DNA of 64,000 nucleotides, taken from the NCBI GenBank assembly GCA_036873135.1, contig JAPTYO010000011.1:10507747-10571746 (forward strand). Reading direction: 5' to 3'. Under the pieces are notes generated by a model, which had not been told where the DNA came from, made no database searches, and worked only from the letters and a program-made list of their open reading frames with translations. Position 1 is the stretch's first letter. The number at the start of each line of letters is the position of its first letter. This document shows positions 21,162-31,997 of this stretch, piece after piece. Position numbers and translations under genes: made by a program. Source of the stretch: Clarkia xantiana subsp. parviflora (Eukaryota > Streptophyta > Magnoliopsida > Myrtales > Onagraceae).

Positions 21162-22112
21162 TTAATTCTTAGCTGACAGTCTCTTGAGAAACTCATAGGT
21201 GGTTATCATGGTAGTTGCAGACACCGCCATGGAAGCCCACCTCGGTCCCAATCCTCTGTAACAAGCTCCAACGCCTCCTTCCTTCACCAGACTCCTCACC
21301 GTCTGAACAACCGTAGTCGCCCTCCTCCTCCCTCTCTCTTCCGCATCCAAAACTTGCAGCCTTGTCTTGATCGTGTCCAGCGGCATCGTAATTGCAGCTG
21401 AAACACCACTCGCCACGGCGGCGCTCAAACCCTGAACCGCCACCGTCGCCTTAGAATTCTCGTTTCGACCGCTCCAAAGGAGGCGCGATACTAGAGAGTA
21501 CGACGCCCACCAGACCGCGTTCGACGGCGCGTACGTCAGAATCGATATCCCGAACCCTCTGTAAAGCCCTCGGGGGCCGTCGGAGCAAAGAATCTTTCGA
21601 AACGCGTCGATTCCGTTTCGGTACTCGCACGAAACGTTTCTAACAACAGCGCCTTGAACCATGAGTCTCTGACTAACAACGTCGACCGGAGTCCAGACGA
21701 GCTGAGCCGCCACGGCGGAGCTAACCCCGGCGGCCGCACTGGATATCCCCACGGCGGTGGTGTCGGAAAATCCTAGCCGGAGGGTGGCGGCGCCGATGTT
21801 GCTCTTAGTGACCTCGAGCGCCGTCATGTAGAGAGCTCTGGCGGGGATGGTCCCCATGAGGGAGGTGCCGAAACCTCGATAGAAACCACGGATGCCCTCA
21901 TGGCGGATGATGGAGAAGGACATGTTGAAGCAGGAGAGGTGTGTAGGGGAGACCTGCTGTCGGGTTTTGAGGACGACGATTGGGTACAGAGCTCCGGATA
22001 CGCCGGAGAACAAGGCGGCGCCGAGGATGAAGAATCTGGACTTGTCTAGCATGTGCCATTCGACCTCTGCTATTCTTGTGGGCGAAGAATCTTTTGTTGC
22101 TTCTAAGCACAT
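21162..22112 (-). CDS. Mitochondrial carrier family protein (SLC25A44-like), 316 aa
   Basis: The ATG at 22112 is the first in frame; one exon runs to TAA at 21162. It has the tripartite fold of the family: three repeats of two membrane helices, each with a signature after the odd helix. Repeat 1 reads YPIVVLKTR (Pro44, acidic residue replaced by Val), repeat 2 TPVDVVSQR (Pro142), repeat 3 MPLDTIKTR (Pro244). GxYRG-type matrix motifs follow (GFYRGFG about 77, GLYRGFG about 182, CYRGLG about 284). Length is normal (about 300-340). It should sit in the inner mitochondrial membrane. The nearest plant relatives known to me are the uncharacterised SLC25A44-like carriers, so the substrate is not established. 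It is the only clearly intact host protein gene here, and it is GC-richer than its surroundings. Confidence 0.95.
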   Translation of the reverse strand: MCLEATKDSSPTRIAEVEWHMLDKSRFFILGAALFSGVSGALYPIVVLKTRQQVSPTHLSCFNMSFSIIRHEGIRGFYRGFGTSLMGTIPARALYMTALEVTKSNIGAATLRLGFSDTTAVGISSAAAGVSSAVAAQLVWTPVDVVSQRLMVQGAVVRNVSCEYRNGIDAFRKILCSDGPRGLYRGFGISILTYAPSNAVWWASYSLVSRLLWSGRNENSKATVAVQGLSAAVASGVSAAITMPLDTIKTRLQVLDAEERGRRRATTVVQTVRSLVKEGGVGACYRGLGPRWASMAVSATTMITTYEFLKRLSAKN

Positions 22113-22500
22113 GTTTGCAGTTTTACTTAATAAAAATAAAATCAATTTTTTATTAAAAAAACCCAGAAAATGGATAATCTATCTAAATTTCGGGTGAGAA
22201 GAGAGTGATCGGAGTGAGAGAGGAGGTGTACAGAAAGCTAAGTGGATTTGGTAAGGAGAGTGAAAGAGGAAGTATCTTTTGGGGGGCTTTAATGGAGTTT
22301 GAGAGAGACAAAAGGAGATGGGTTTGGCTGCGGATAAAAGAAATGGACACGTGTTGGGCGATGGCAGGTAAAGTAGAGTGAGGTGATGCTGATTGATGGC
22401 AGGTGATTATTTAAAGGTCGGGCGGCTGAACTGAAGGCAGCAGCAACGGCGGTAGCACCACCTGATTCACTCCAGAACTGTGGGTATGGTCTGGTTTGGT
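22113..22500 (-). promoter_or_regulatory. 5' leader and probable promoter region of the carrier gene
   Basis: Upstream on the minus strand lies a pyrimidine-rich leader (ctcctctctcactccgatc, about 22207-22230) typical of plant 5' UTRs. No TATA box is certain. The next element-like sequence begins near 22537, so the promoter has about 400 bp of unique sequence. Confidence 0.45.
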
Positions 22501-22536
22501 TTAGAGCAATTGGACTTAGAGTTATTATACGGGTGA

Positions 22537-22705
22537 TGTTAGAGCCTATGAAAAAAACTGTGAAAAATTAATAGAAAGCACTTCTAGTTCTAGGTCCACG
22601 TGGCAATGCATGACAACATTCTCTTTCCATTTTACGAACAATCATTACTTGACATGTGTTACTTGACAACTTTCTATGGTTTTTTCACAAAAAATTTCAC
22701 ACTTT
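22537..22705. mobile_element. Possible small MITE upstream of the carrier gene
   Basis: Left and right parts form an imperfect inverted repeat: ctgtgaaaaattaatagaaag against ctttctatggttttttcac. A target duplication could not be assigned with confidence. Confidence 0.35.
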
Positions 22706-22936
22706 AAAGATTTATCCTTATTATCTATTATATAATGGCTAAATGTCATTTTGTAACCGCCGAATTTCTATATGATTATCTATATTACTAAGACAGAACT
22801 TAGTTTTACACAAATACCCTTCTGAATATTAGAAGAATTAATTAATGTAATCAATTAACTTAGGGTTTTGTAGTAATTTATTATTTCTAAATATTTGAAG
22901 AAAAAACATTACAAATTGTCACTACAAGGAATTGAA

Positions 22937-24336
22937 CCTATGATTTAATGCATAAAAGCCACACATCTTTACCATCTATGCTAATAAAGTATTTATTACT
23001 CTCTTAATACTTAATTGTATTAAACGGTTCGAATACTAAAATTAACTAAAATTGTGAAAAAAAAAAAAAAAATTATATCAAGTTTAAATATAATCTAAAA
23101 ATTTAAAATAAATTCTAGATGGACCGAGAGAAAAAAAATCATCAGAATCGCATGATGATCATGTTTTGAAATTTAACTAACAATATTAATGTATTTCTAA
23201 TGCATATCGTTGTAAGTTCATGATGATACGTTAAGAACCAATATTATTAATACATTTTCACAATAAATTTTATGATACAAATTATGATTTATTGTTGAAA
23301 AGTGGTTCTTTCATTTTCCTTTTCCACTTTTAGCGTATTTTTATTATTTCAAAAAAATTTAATTGATTTTGAATAGTGACATAAATATTAGCCCTACTAT
23401 TATGTGCATATACATCTACAATTGCAAAATATAATCAAATTAACTTTTTCTTAATTGGCTTAAGTGGTTTTTCTTAATGTGTATATTAAATATACCGGTA
23501 TATGCTAGAAGTGTGTGTATTGTCGTCTTGGGACATAATGAGTCTGGCTTTAAGGAATTACAAATGCATCATTAGCTCTGATAATATAAGAATAGAACTT
23601 TATTAAAAAAAAATCACGCACCAAGGGATTCTTTGTTGTTCAACGAAAAATGAGCAAAAACATATATCCACCTACGATTTAATGCATAAAAGCCATACGT
23701 CTTTACCATATATATATGCTAATAAACTTTGTTACTATCTTAATACTTAATTGTATTAACTGGTTCCGAATATTGAAATTAACTTAAATTGCGAAAAAAA
23801 AATATTATATCAAGTTTAAAAATAATCTAAAAATTTAAATTAAATTCTAGATGAACCGAGAGAAAAAATTATCGGAATCGCCTGATCATGTTTGGAAATT
23901 TAACTAATAATATTAATGTATTTCTAATGCATATCGTTGTAAGCTCATGATGATACGTTAATAGCCAATAATATTAATATATTTTCACGAATAAATGTTA
24001 TGATACAAAGTATGATTTATTGTTGAAAATTGGTTCTTTCATTTGTTTTTCCACTTTTAGCGTATTTTTATTATTTCAAAAAAACTTAGTTAATTTTGAA
24101 TAGTGTCATAACTAAATTAGCCCTACTATTATGTGCATATAAATCTACAATTGCAAAATATAATCAAATTAACTTTTTCTTAATTGGCTTAAGTAGTTTT
24201 TCCTAATATGTATATTAAATATACTGGTATATGCTAGAAGTGTGCGTATTGTCGTCTTGAGACATAATGAGTCCGGCTTTAAAGAACTACAAATTGCATT
24301 ATTAGCTCTGATAATATAAGACCAAAACCTTATTAA
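22937..24336. repeat. Two ~670-bp direct copies separated by ~60 bp
   Basis: 22937-23610 and 23671-24336 align throughout, with a few percent substitutions and small indels. Shared words include gatttaatgcataaaagcc, gcatatcgttgtaagt/c and agctctgataatataag. Neither copy has coding sequence or LTR signatures. Origin by local duplication is the simplest reading. 22710-22936 has nothing further that I can name. Confidence 0.9.
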
Positions 24337-24398
24337 AATGCTCGAGGGACCGGGAGCTCTATAGTGAATGTTCTTGCTCCCGGTCCCTTGAGCATTTT
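24335..24398. repeat. 64-bp near-perfect hairpin (23-bp arms, 18-bp loop)
   Basis: The left arm 24335-24357 (aaaatgctcgagggaccggg plus agc) pairs with 24376-24398 (gctcccggtcccttgagcat plus ttt). The only non-Watson-Crick position would be a G-U pair in RNA from the plus strand. The arms are GC-rich in very AT-rich surroundings. It sits exactly at the right end of the second 670-bp duplicate. It could be the remnant of a MITE, a hairpin terminus, or a young small-RNA precursor. Confidence 0.85.
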
Positions 24399-24908
24399 AC
24401 TTGAGCATATAAATCTACAATTGCATATAAATCTACAATTGCAAAATATGTTAAATTTGTCAACTAAAAGAATGAACACATATATTTGAGACAACATAGA
24501 ATTAGCAAATGCATACTAAAATCCAATAGAAGTTCGACTAAATTTTTTAAGCATTATATATAAATTAAATATTCATATTTTTTATATTTACGGACATGAA
24601 CAAACCAATTAATGTGATTCAAGTGTTAGACTGAATTAATTAAAATAAATTTGGAAAAAATATGTAAATCATAAAAATGTAATTGATTGTTAAACTAAAT
24701 TTACATTTTTATGAATTCGTCAAAGTTTCAATTTTGGATCAAACATATGGGTTCCAACTTTGACCGACGTGTGTTGTTAATTATCCCAAAATTCGAAAGT
24801 CGGCCTCGTTAGGGTTAGTTCAATTATTTACGTACTTTACATTTGACAGTAATTGCGGTTATTTTGGTATTTAAAAAAATTGTATAAAAACGAATATAAT
24901 ACATAAAT
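24399..24908. other. AT-rich spacer
   Basis: The word catataaatctacaattgca occurs twice near 24407-24440 and once at 24137, so this edge repeats part of the 670-bp duplicate. Nothing else was recognised. Confidence 0.45.
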
Positions 24909-25479
24909 TAGGGGTGAAACCGGACCGGTCGGAACGGTTTTTTGTTTGGTTCGGTCGGTTACCCATATTTTCGGTCCGGTTTTTTCCCTTAAAAAAATCC
25001 GACCAAAAAACCATGTGAGAAAAATAAACCGTCCATTGGTAGTACGGTTTTTTCGGTTCAATTTAAAACGAAAATCCAAAAGTAACAATTATCATTTAAA
25101 ATTCTCGTTATTTTCATGGAATTTATCAAAGCGAAATGAAAAATAACGTCAATTATTATAATTAAATAAATTATAAAACAAAATTAGAAAAAATAATTTT
25201 CATAAATGCTTATTTCATAATTTTTATAAACCTAATGAATTAATTATATTAATTAATATCAACTAATATAATATATATTATATATATTTAGTTAGCATAA
25301 CGGTCGGTTCAGTCCCCACGGTCCTCAAAGATTAAAATCCGAACCGGACCGAAAACCGAACTAGAGTAAAAAAATCCGACCAAAAACCAAACCGTGTATT
25401 TCGGATTTGGTTTTTTCGGTCCGGACCGGATCGGTTTTCACCGGTTTTTCGGACCAACCGGATTTTTATTTCACCCCTA
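24909..25479. mobile_element. hAT-like MITE, 571 bp
   Basis: The termini are TAGGGGTGAAA and TTTCACCCCTA. The flanks acataaat (24901-24908) and atataaat (25480-25487) form an 8-bp target duplication with one mismatch, as expected for hAT. The ends are rich in ggtccggtt/aaccggacc words, in inverted order. Central AT-rich sequence has no coding capacity. Confidence 0.88.
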
Positions 25480-25492
25480 ATATAAATGAGCA

Positions 25493-25677
25493 TGTTACGA
25501 AAGTAGATAGGTAATAGAATAAGAGAACTTGAGGATGATCTTATTGTCACACATAGGGGCCCTTATATAGGGATTACATAGACTTGGAGAGGAAGTAAAA
25601 TCAATACAAGGAAAGTCTAAATTAGGAAGATGATATATACACATAATATTGAACATCCATATAATATATTCATAACA
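25493..25677 (-). repeat. LTR of the young copia element (3' LTR, minus strand)
   Basis: On the plus strand it reads TGTTACGAAAGTAG...ATTCATAACA. It is identical to 28590-28774. The element lies right after the target duplication of the hAT MITE. Confidence 0.93.
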
Positions 25678-25929
25678 CTCCCCCTTGGATGTTCATGAGG
25701 GAATTGTGCCTCGTTAAAACCTTACTAGAAAAAACCCAGTGGGATAAAAATCTAGTGAAGGAAAAATAGTACACAATTATGGATCCCTTTTGTAAGCTGC
25801 CTCGTTAAAAACCTTACCAGGAAAACCCAATGGGATAAAACCTTGGTTAAAGGAAAAAGAGTGCAGCGGCCAGCGGTGTAGATTCTCCCCCTGATGTTGA
25901 CATCACGTAATTTCATTAAGTCGACGCAA

Positions 25930-26160
25930 TCCAATCATGTTCGCCAATATTCCTGATTTCGCAATCGATAAAGCCTCCTTGAAAAGATCTGCTAGATAGT
26001 CATACGAATAAATTCGTTGGATGAAGAACAACTTGAGGCGGATGTGTTTTGTATGTCTCATTTGATATAACAATCTTCAACTCGAGCTATGTAACCTGCA
26101 TTATCTTCATATATACAAAATAATGGTACAATATATTTATTATCCAACATTCTTGGAAAA
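25930..26160 (-). pseudogene. copia RNase H relic
   Basis: On the minus strand, words close to the copia RNase H consensus remain: EDNAGYIARVE, YSYDYLADLF (compare the usual SxDNLADLFTK) and a final GLR-like tail. Stops separate them. It lies next to the PPT, where the end of pol is expected. Confidence 0.7.
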
Positions 26161-27442
26161 AATTTCATGCTAGCATTTTCAATCCTTCTAGGATTTTCAC
26201 TTTAATTTTGCTATCAAATTAGCCACCCAAAAAGGGTATAAATAATTCATATGTGGGACGCATTCAAAACTTTTTATGTACTGCCAACGTAATAATATAT
26301 TTGAAAGTGATTGCTCCACTAGATGATCCATATAATAATTGCCAGGATTTTGCATATAACATTTGTACCACAGGTTGTGCGTATATATCTTACGACACAA
26401 TTTATTTATGCGGGAAATAATTTGTATCCACTGGCTTCCACCTTATGCATTTTTCATGTTAATACTTGCGTCTTTTCAAACTTTGGCCAATCATAATATT
26501 TATTTATTTAACATATTGAGCTCAAGATCCTCGACTCCTCGTCTTGTTTTATGATTTCACTCATGAATAATATTCAAAACTGTTGTCGACAACTTTATAT
26601 TTTACGGTTCCATCACTTCAATGACATAACTCATTGAGATCTCTTTATTGTAATTACTTTCAGGTACCTGAACCACTTATGGGGTTTCATATTTAGTTAT
26701 GTCTCTGTTCATTTTTTGGGAAATCGTCTCCGTAATAAGACCATATTTATCTATTTTCTTTCCGTGCTCCATTCTTGTTAAAAATATTTAGAACCAATAT
26801 CACACACTTCAGGCGTGAATTATTTTTCATTATAACTTGTCCAATCAGGACATTTCAAAATTGGAGCATTTGCTGCTGTTACTTGACTTATGACTTTCTG
26901 AGTCTCATAAAGTCACTTATTGGCAGTATTTGAAAATGCTTTTCTCTTTGAACTTCAGGTTCATATTCTCATTGTGCGAGGATCTAAATGAGATAATAAC
27001 AACTTTTTATCAGTCAATCTCTTTTCTGCCAGCTGCTTCTTTTCTCCCCCTAATGTTGGGAAAATTTGTTCATAAATAATAGCAACTCTTGCTTTAATAT
27101 ATATCAGTCATTATTCCCAAATAATTGATTTAGACAACATATTTTTCCCAACATTCTAGACCCATCTTTGTGCGTTGCGGTGGAGCAGTTCAAATATATA
27201 TCGCACATCATAAAATTCATATATGGGAAATTTTTCTATTGACCAAAAGTTGGTTGTAATGGGAGAACTGTGATTTAACATTTGTTTGGTGCGCAATTAT
27301 ATTGCCGCTTTCATAATAGCATGCATTTGTACACAATTTGCTCTCATTGATAGCATGTTAACTATATAACCGGAGGATCGTTGTAACTTTCATGCTAAAC
27401 TGCAAATATTGACAATGGATTGTCTAATTCTTATAATAATTA
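26161..27442 (-). other. Interior of the young copia element, decayed pol
   Basis: Near 26857-26915 the minus strand keeps ETQKVISQVTAANAPI, close to the linker between integrase and RT in plant copia polyproteins. The remaining sequence carries stops in all frames and no RT active-site motif was found. Confidence 0.6.
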
Positions 27443-27670
27443 TCAACTTCCAATATCATCATCATTCTTTATTGTATAATCTGGAAATTTTGCTATTGCA
27501 AATTCGTGATAATTTAATGCACATGCGACCATATTATAGATGCATCTTTCAAAATAATATATCGGTCCACATGGCAGGTGAACGGGCCCATATTCACCTT
27601 TTATAATTTCCATAAATAGTGGAATTTTATCCCGAACATAGTTGATGATGATCACATAATGAATTTTCAT
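27443..27670 (-). pseudogene. copia integrase core relic
   Basis: A short open stretch contains EIIKGEYGPVHLPCGPIYYF and FPDYTIKN, which match the copia integrase words IxGDxxGPIHPPCGPFRYF and FPDYTIKKIRLDN. The order and spacing are right, with a small deletion in the middle. No complete catalytic triad is left. Confidence 0.8.
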
Positions 27671-28163
27671 TTGAGAGCAATTATCATAATGATTTATGGA
27701 GAATCTTCAGGTTCTTCCAAATAATGTATTGCGCATCTTAAGTGATCCGGAATGGTCTGTAACCGGTCACGCCAAATATTGTATTATATGGGTAAAACTT
27801 CTGGTTTACCTCATTGCATCAGTAAACTTCAGGTTTAACTGATGTGTATATTTTTCGTATTTCCGTAGGAGATATGTCATATATCTCTTGTAACATAATC
27901 CGCATATTGTTATTTTATTCATCGTCATCATAATGATGATTGCAGAGTAATCAATTCTTTACAATAATATATATTGTATATGTAATATATAAATAATAAT
28001 AAAAAAAAATGTAAAGAAATAAATCAATAACTTCGTATAAATAGCTATGTTTTGCATATTCAGTTAATCATTCGCGATAAATAATTTTTTTTTTAAGAAC
28101 CGAAATAAATTATTCAGTTTAATCCATATATCAATTTAGTAATAATAGGTATACTCATCTGTT

Positions 28164-28205
28164 TTATTTGAAGAGGTAATCGTATTCGTCTTCCGTTCTA
28201 GCCAT
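28164..28205 (-). other. 13-codon open frame like the N-terminus of a RabA/Rab11 GTPase
   Basis: ATG at 28205 opens MARTEDEYDYLFK and is closed by TAA. Plant RabA2-type small GTPases begin with M-A-R-x-x-(D/E)-E-Y-D-Y-L-F-K before the P-loop. Here the P-loop is absent. It lies in the leader of the young copia element, downstream of the 5' LTR, preceded by a purine/pyrimidine mix like a plant 5' UTR. A captured host exon edge is possible; the match is short. Confidence 0.4.
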
Positions 28206-28386
28206 GATCTGTGATGGTGAAGTGGATCTGTGTGGAGCAGTCCCGGACGTCTAGATCGGTGTGATGTTCATCCTCTCTCGGGGAAACCAATCGATTAATT
28301 ATGTCAGCTTCTTCCACATAATTCAACCTTTTTTACACATAATAATAATAGTGATTAGAATATAAAATAATCAATCAATATAATTT

Positions 28387-28388
<2 letters not shown>

Positions 28389-28431
<43 letters not shown>
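28389..28431. repeat. (TAA)n microsatellite
   Basis: About fourteen copies of ata/taa in the leader of the young copia element. Confidence 0.95.
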
Positions 28432-28432
<1 letters not shown>

Positions 28433-28589
28433 TTTCCTTTTTTTTCGTTGATGTTATATTGTATATTGCTCCATGGATGCAACCGTAATATGAGTATGGT
28501 TTCCGCCCAGCACTGCACTGTGGTCGTGGAATCTTGAAATATGTGTAGCTAAAAAAAATATATAATCGAGAGATATCGTGCTGATAACG

Positions 28590-28774
28590 TGTTACGAAAG
28601 TAGATAGGTAATAGAATAAGAGAACTTGAGGATGATCTTATTGTCACACATAGGGGCCCTTATATAGGGATTACATAGACTTGGAGAGGAAGTAAAATCA
28701 ATACAAGGAAAGTCTAAATTAGGAAGATGATATATACACATAATATTGAACATCCATATAATATATTCATAACA
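28590..28774 (-). repeat. LTR of the young copia element (5' LTR, minus strand)
   Basis: Identical to 25493-25677; followed on the plus strand by the GAGCA duplication. Its identity with its partner is the reason to call the insertion recent. Confidence 0.93.
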
Positions 28775-28876
28775 GAGCACACAATTTTAAAAAAAAATTA
28801 ATGATTGAATAATTTAAAAATTACATTACAAAAAAAATACAAAAACAATACATTAAAGTTGCCAACTAAAATAAAA

Positions 28877-28879
<3 letters not shown>

Positions 28880-28917
<38 letters not shown>
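28880..28917. repeat. (AT)n microsatellite
   Basis: About nineteen uninterrupted AT units between the young copia element and the solo LTR. Confidence 0.95.
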
Positions 28918-28920
<3 letters not shown>

Positions 28921-29053
28921 CTACATAGAATTGTCGCGTGCATTACTAAATTGTCAGAGATGTTCGACCAAGTCGTCTTGTAATCATTTTATGTTTCACT
29001 TTATCGCGTAACTGGATATTATTTTCGATATACATTTGATATGACATTGGAGG

Positions 29054-30937
29054 TGTCGGACCTAAAATCTGACCTAAGGCGAAATACGTTTTGAAAACGT
29101 GCAATTTTTAAAAGAGTCGCCACTAGTTAATTATTAGGCTAACTAGAATCCTAAATTACCTAAGAGAATAATGAATTAAACACTCAGGTATAAAAATCAG
29201 TCTACGAATAGAAATTCGGATTCGGGGGTTCTATTACGAATTAAAACATATGAAATTAATCACGCCCTTTCGGTACTCTATTCACGAATTGCCATTATTC
29301 TAATATATATAATTCAAACTTATCATCTTAGTATAAAATTACAAACCGAATAATTTATATACATACAATCGTACATGATGTCTAGGTTAGTCAAGAAGTA
29401 AACAAAATTAAGCTACATGACATTTATAATAGCAAGATGTACGAATTAAATTTCCTCAGCAAAGTGAAAAGTCATATAAGCCATCTTGCGACCAAAAATA
29501 AAAATTTATACATATCAAGGTAAAAACAAGAGACAAAAGGGATATATACACAAAACTATAAACAACATTCAGTTATGTACACAAAAGTGAACTACGTACC
29601 TTACTTGTTCTTTGGTCGGCCAACTGGATATTTAGACTTACTCTTGCCTAATTTGTCCTTAGCAGACGTATCCTTATTCCTCAAAGTTTCAAGAGGTTAG
29701 GCTTTAGTGAAGACATGAAGCTAAGAAGCAGCAGGGACGATGGAAACACGCAGGCAGAGGGAGGAGGACGACCGGTGGTGTCTAGACGGCGGGAATAGCA
29801 TCGGACGGTCGGCAGGAAATCAGCGCTGGAGCAGCAGTCAGAGTCCGGTGGAGCAGGTGTCGTCGGAGGACAAGCCGGATAGAGTTATATGACGGATCGA
29901 TGTGGTCGGAATCGTAGTTGGTGTAATCGACAAGGAAAGAGCTGAGGGAAGGAGGTGGTCAAGCGCTCGTGGAGGTCGTCAATGGAGGATGTTGGGGAAT
30001 TGGGCTTCGACACTGGTGATGGAAGTGGGTGAGAGGCTCGAGGTTGGGCTTGGTCGGAGGACACCGGCGGCTGGTTGGGACGGTGGGAGTTTGATCGTGA
30101 TGATCGGAAGAAGTGGGCTCGGTTGGTCTGCTGGTGCTGGGGACCAGAACGTCGCGTCACTGATGGTGGGTGAGGATGGAAACTATAACATCTCCTCCGC
30201 CATTAATTATCCTGCAAAGAGATATGCCATAATTCCACACGTATCAATATACATATACAAACATATATTGCATCAATATAATTCACTTATATATGACCAA
30301 AGTGATTAGAATATGAATTGGTGATGCTCGTTGATAGTGAGGGATGAAGGATCGCGCAGCTGGTATGGAGATGGGGCGGTATGGATCCGGGTAGCGGACT
30401 GAAGCGAGGTGAAACGAAGAGCGTTGTCTGAACGGGAGCGGACTATGGACATGATGGGTACAGCCGACCTGGAGCTTCTTTCCTTCGTCTTTGAGGACTA
30501 CGTACTAGCAGCACCAGAGCTTCTTCATTCGTTAATATAATTAAAATTATACAATATAATAATTTAATAATAATAATATATAACAAAGAACTAAACAAGA
30601 ATTAGTCTGTAGACAAGCACAAGATCTTCTTTTCTTTTTATTCGTCCGCCCCCCTTTTACATGTAATATGACCATCTATTTATAACAATCTAGGCCTAGT
30701 CTAATCAAAGCAACAAATATTGCTGATTTATTTTCTAATAAATGCTAAATATTTAGAAAATATACTCTAAATATTCAACAAATATTTTCTGCAATAAATA
30801 CAAATAACTATCCTAACTTAAGCCAGTCCTATCTTTGGAAACTTCGCGACCTTCCGTATTTAAATACTTCCTTTTTTTGACGCGTCACATATGACATTTT
30901 GAACGTGTTACGCGCGGACCGAAATTAGGTGTTTACA
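29054..30937 (-). mobile_element. Solo LTR of the Ogre-like TGTAAACACC family, 1884 bp
   Basis: On the plus strand it runs from TGTCGGACC to GTGTTTACA. The GGAGG duplication is exact (29049-29053 and 30938-30942). Its ends match the LTRs at 46293 and 52582 (gagtcgccactagttaatt, gttctattacgaattaaaa, aattaggtgtttaca). It contains a GC-rich island (29720-30170) in AT-rich surroundings and the reversed TATA word ctatttata near 30673. Open frames in the GC island (about 90-135 codons) have no recognised domain. Confidence 0.92.
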
Positions 30938-30942
30938 GGAGG

Positions 30943-31917
30943 TCTTGTGCTCATCATAATTGAATACTTCTTCATATTTAAATATAATATAATAAGTAGA
31001 TTGTATATAAATATATAAACATTAAAGTAAGATAATATTTTTAGTAAAAAATTATTTCACGATTAATAATATGGAATTCTAAACTATTTTTCAAAATTTA
31101 GAATTGAGGTTGTGTTACATGATAAAGTATAAATAAATTGAATCTGAAAACTCTGAAATTGATTTGAAGTTAAAAAGTAGTAATTTTGGTTCGTGTCATT
31201 ATTTAACTTATTTAATATTAAAAACGACCTATTACGACTCGTGTCATTATCCGACTTAGCGTAGCATAATTATATATATATAATCAAAAAGAGGAGCAAA
31301 ACAATTGAATAAAATAATATTAACAAGTAGGAACCGACATGAATAGTAACATGGGAGTTCCTACTAGTAGGAACTGTCCTACTTCACTATTCACTTTATA
31401 ATGGCAAAACGGTAATATTTGTTGGCCCAGTCACGCCTAGTGGCGCCTAGTCAACGTCCTGTGGCAAATCTAGGAACTCCCATTTTGGAACAAGGAACTC
31501 CCATTGGAAAGTCAAGTCCCTATTTAATCATTACTAGTAGGAACCAACAGTATGTGGAACTAGGAACTGGGAACTCTCTACAATGATAAATTTACAACAT
31601 GGAATTAGAAACTACCATTGAAAGTGAGGGATCCTTATTATTGCGCACTCAAAGACCTGCAAAAAGTGATAAATTGAGAGGTGGTTTGGTAATCAATATA
31701 CAATACTTAAATGAAAACAGTCGTAGAGAAATCAAATATGTGTAGACATATTCATATATCTTCTAATAATAAATGAGGGGAATGCATATTTATAGGTAAT
31801 TGTATTAACAAGGTTTCAACCATGGTAGGTTTTTTTTTTAATCCAAGTTGACATTTTTTAATTTGGTGAATACCTTATTATCTTTTAGTTCCGTCCCTAG
31901 TACATTTGTCTGGTTTA
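30943..31917. other. AT-rich region with a perfect 18-bp palindrome
   Basis: 31357-31374 (gttcctactagtaggaac) is a perfect palindrome. The surrounding 31320-31600 repeats ggaactcccat and actagtaggaac words several times and may be a decayed MITE, but no termini could be fixed. Confidence 0.5.
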
Positions 31918-31997
31918 AGATGACATTGCCGGGCGTATGTCATTCGTCTGTCATGCAGAGATGACATTGCCGGGCGTATGTCATTCGTCTGTCATGC
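31918..31997. repeat. 41-bp unit, two tandem copies
   Basis: agatgacattgccgggcgta and tgtcattcgtctgtcatgc recur exactly 41 bp apart, without a mismatch in the shared 39 bp. Each unit has short internal inverted words (atgaca/tgtcat). Confidence 0.93.

Larger units (their letters stand above)
25493..28774 (-). mobile_element. Recently inserted but defective Ty1/copia element, 3282 bp
   Basis: Two 185-bp LTRs (25493-25677 and 28590-28774) are identical by eye, and the target duplication GAGCA is exact (25488-25492 and 28775-28779). The PPT (minus strand catccaagggggag) abuts the left LTR, so the element reads on the minus strand. A priming site reading cgttatcagcacgatatc follows the right LTR. 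The interior is only 2.9 kb, with decayed integrase (27443-27670), an IN-RT linker (26857-26915) and RNase H (25930-26160) relics; gag and most of RT were not found. Perfect ends on a ruined interior suggest mobilisation in trans. Confidence 0.92.

Noticed and set aside
21536..22197. Other open frames overlapping the carrier gene on both strands
   Set aside because: Shadows of the GC-rich carrier coding sequence, which itself has clear family motifs.
24946..25146. Basic protein frames in the hAT MITE
   Set aside because: Lie in inverted repeats of a non-autonomous element; no transposase motif (no BED finger or hAT dimerisation words).
29902..30309. 135-codon Gly/Arg-rich frame
   Set aside because: GC-rich island of the solo LTR, open on both strands, no recognisable domain and not kept in the other LTR copies.
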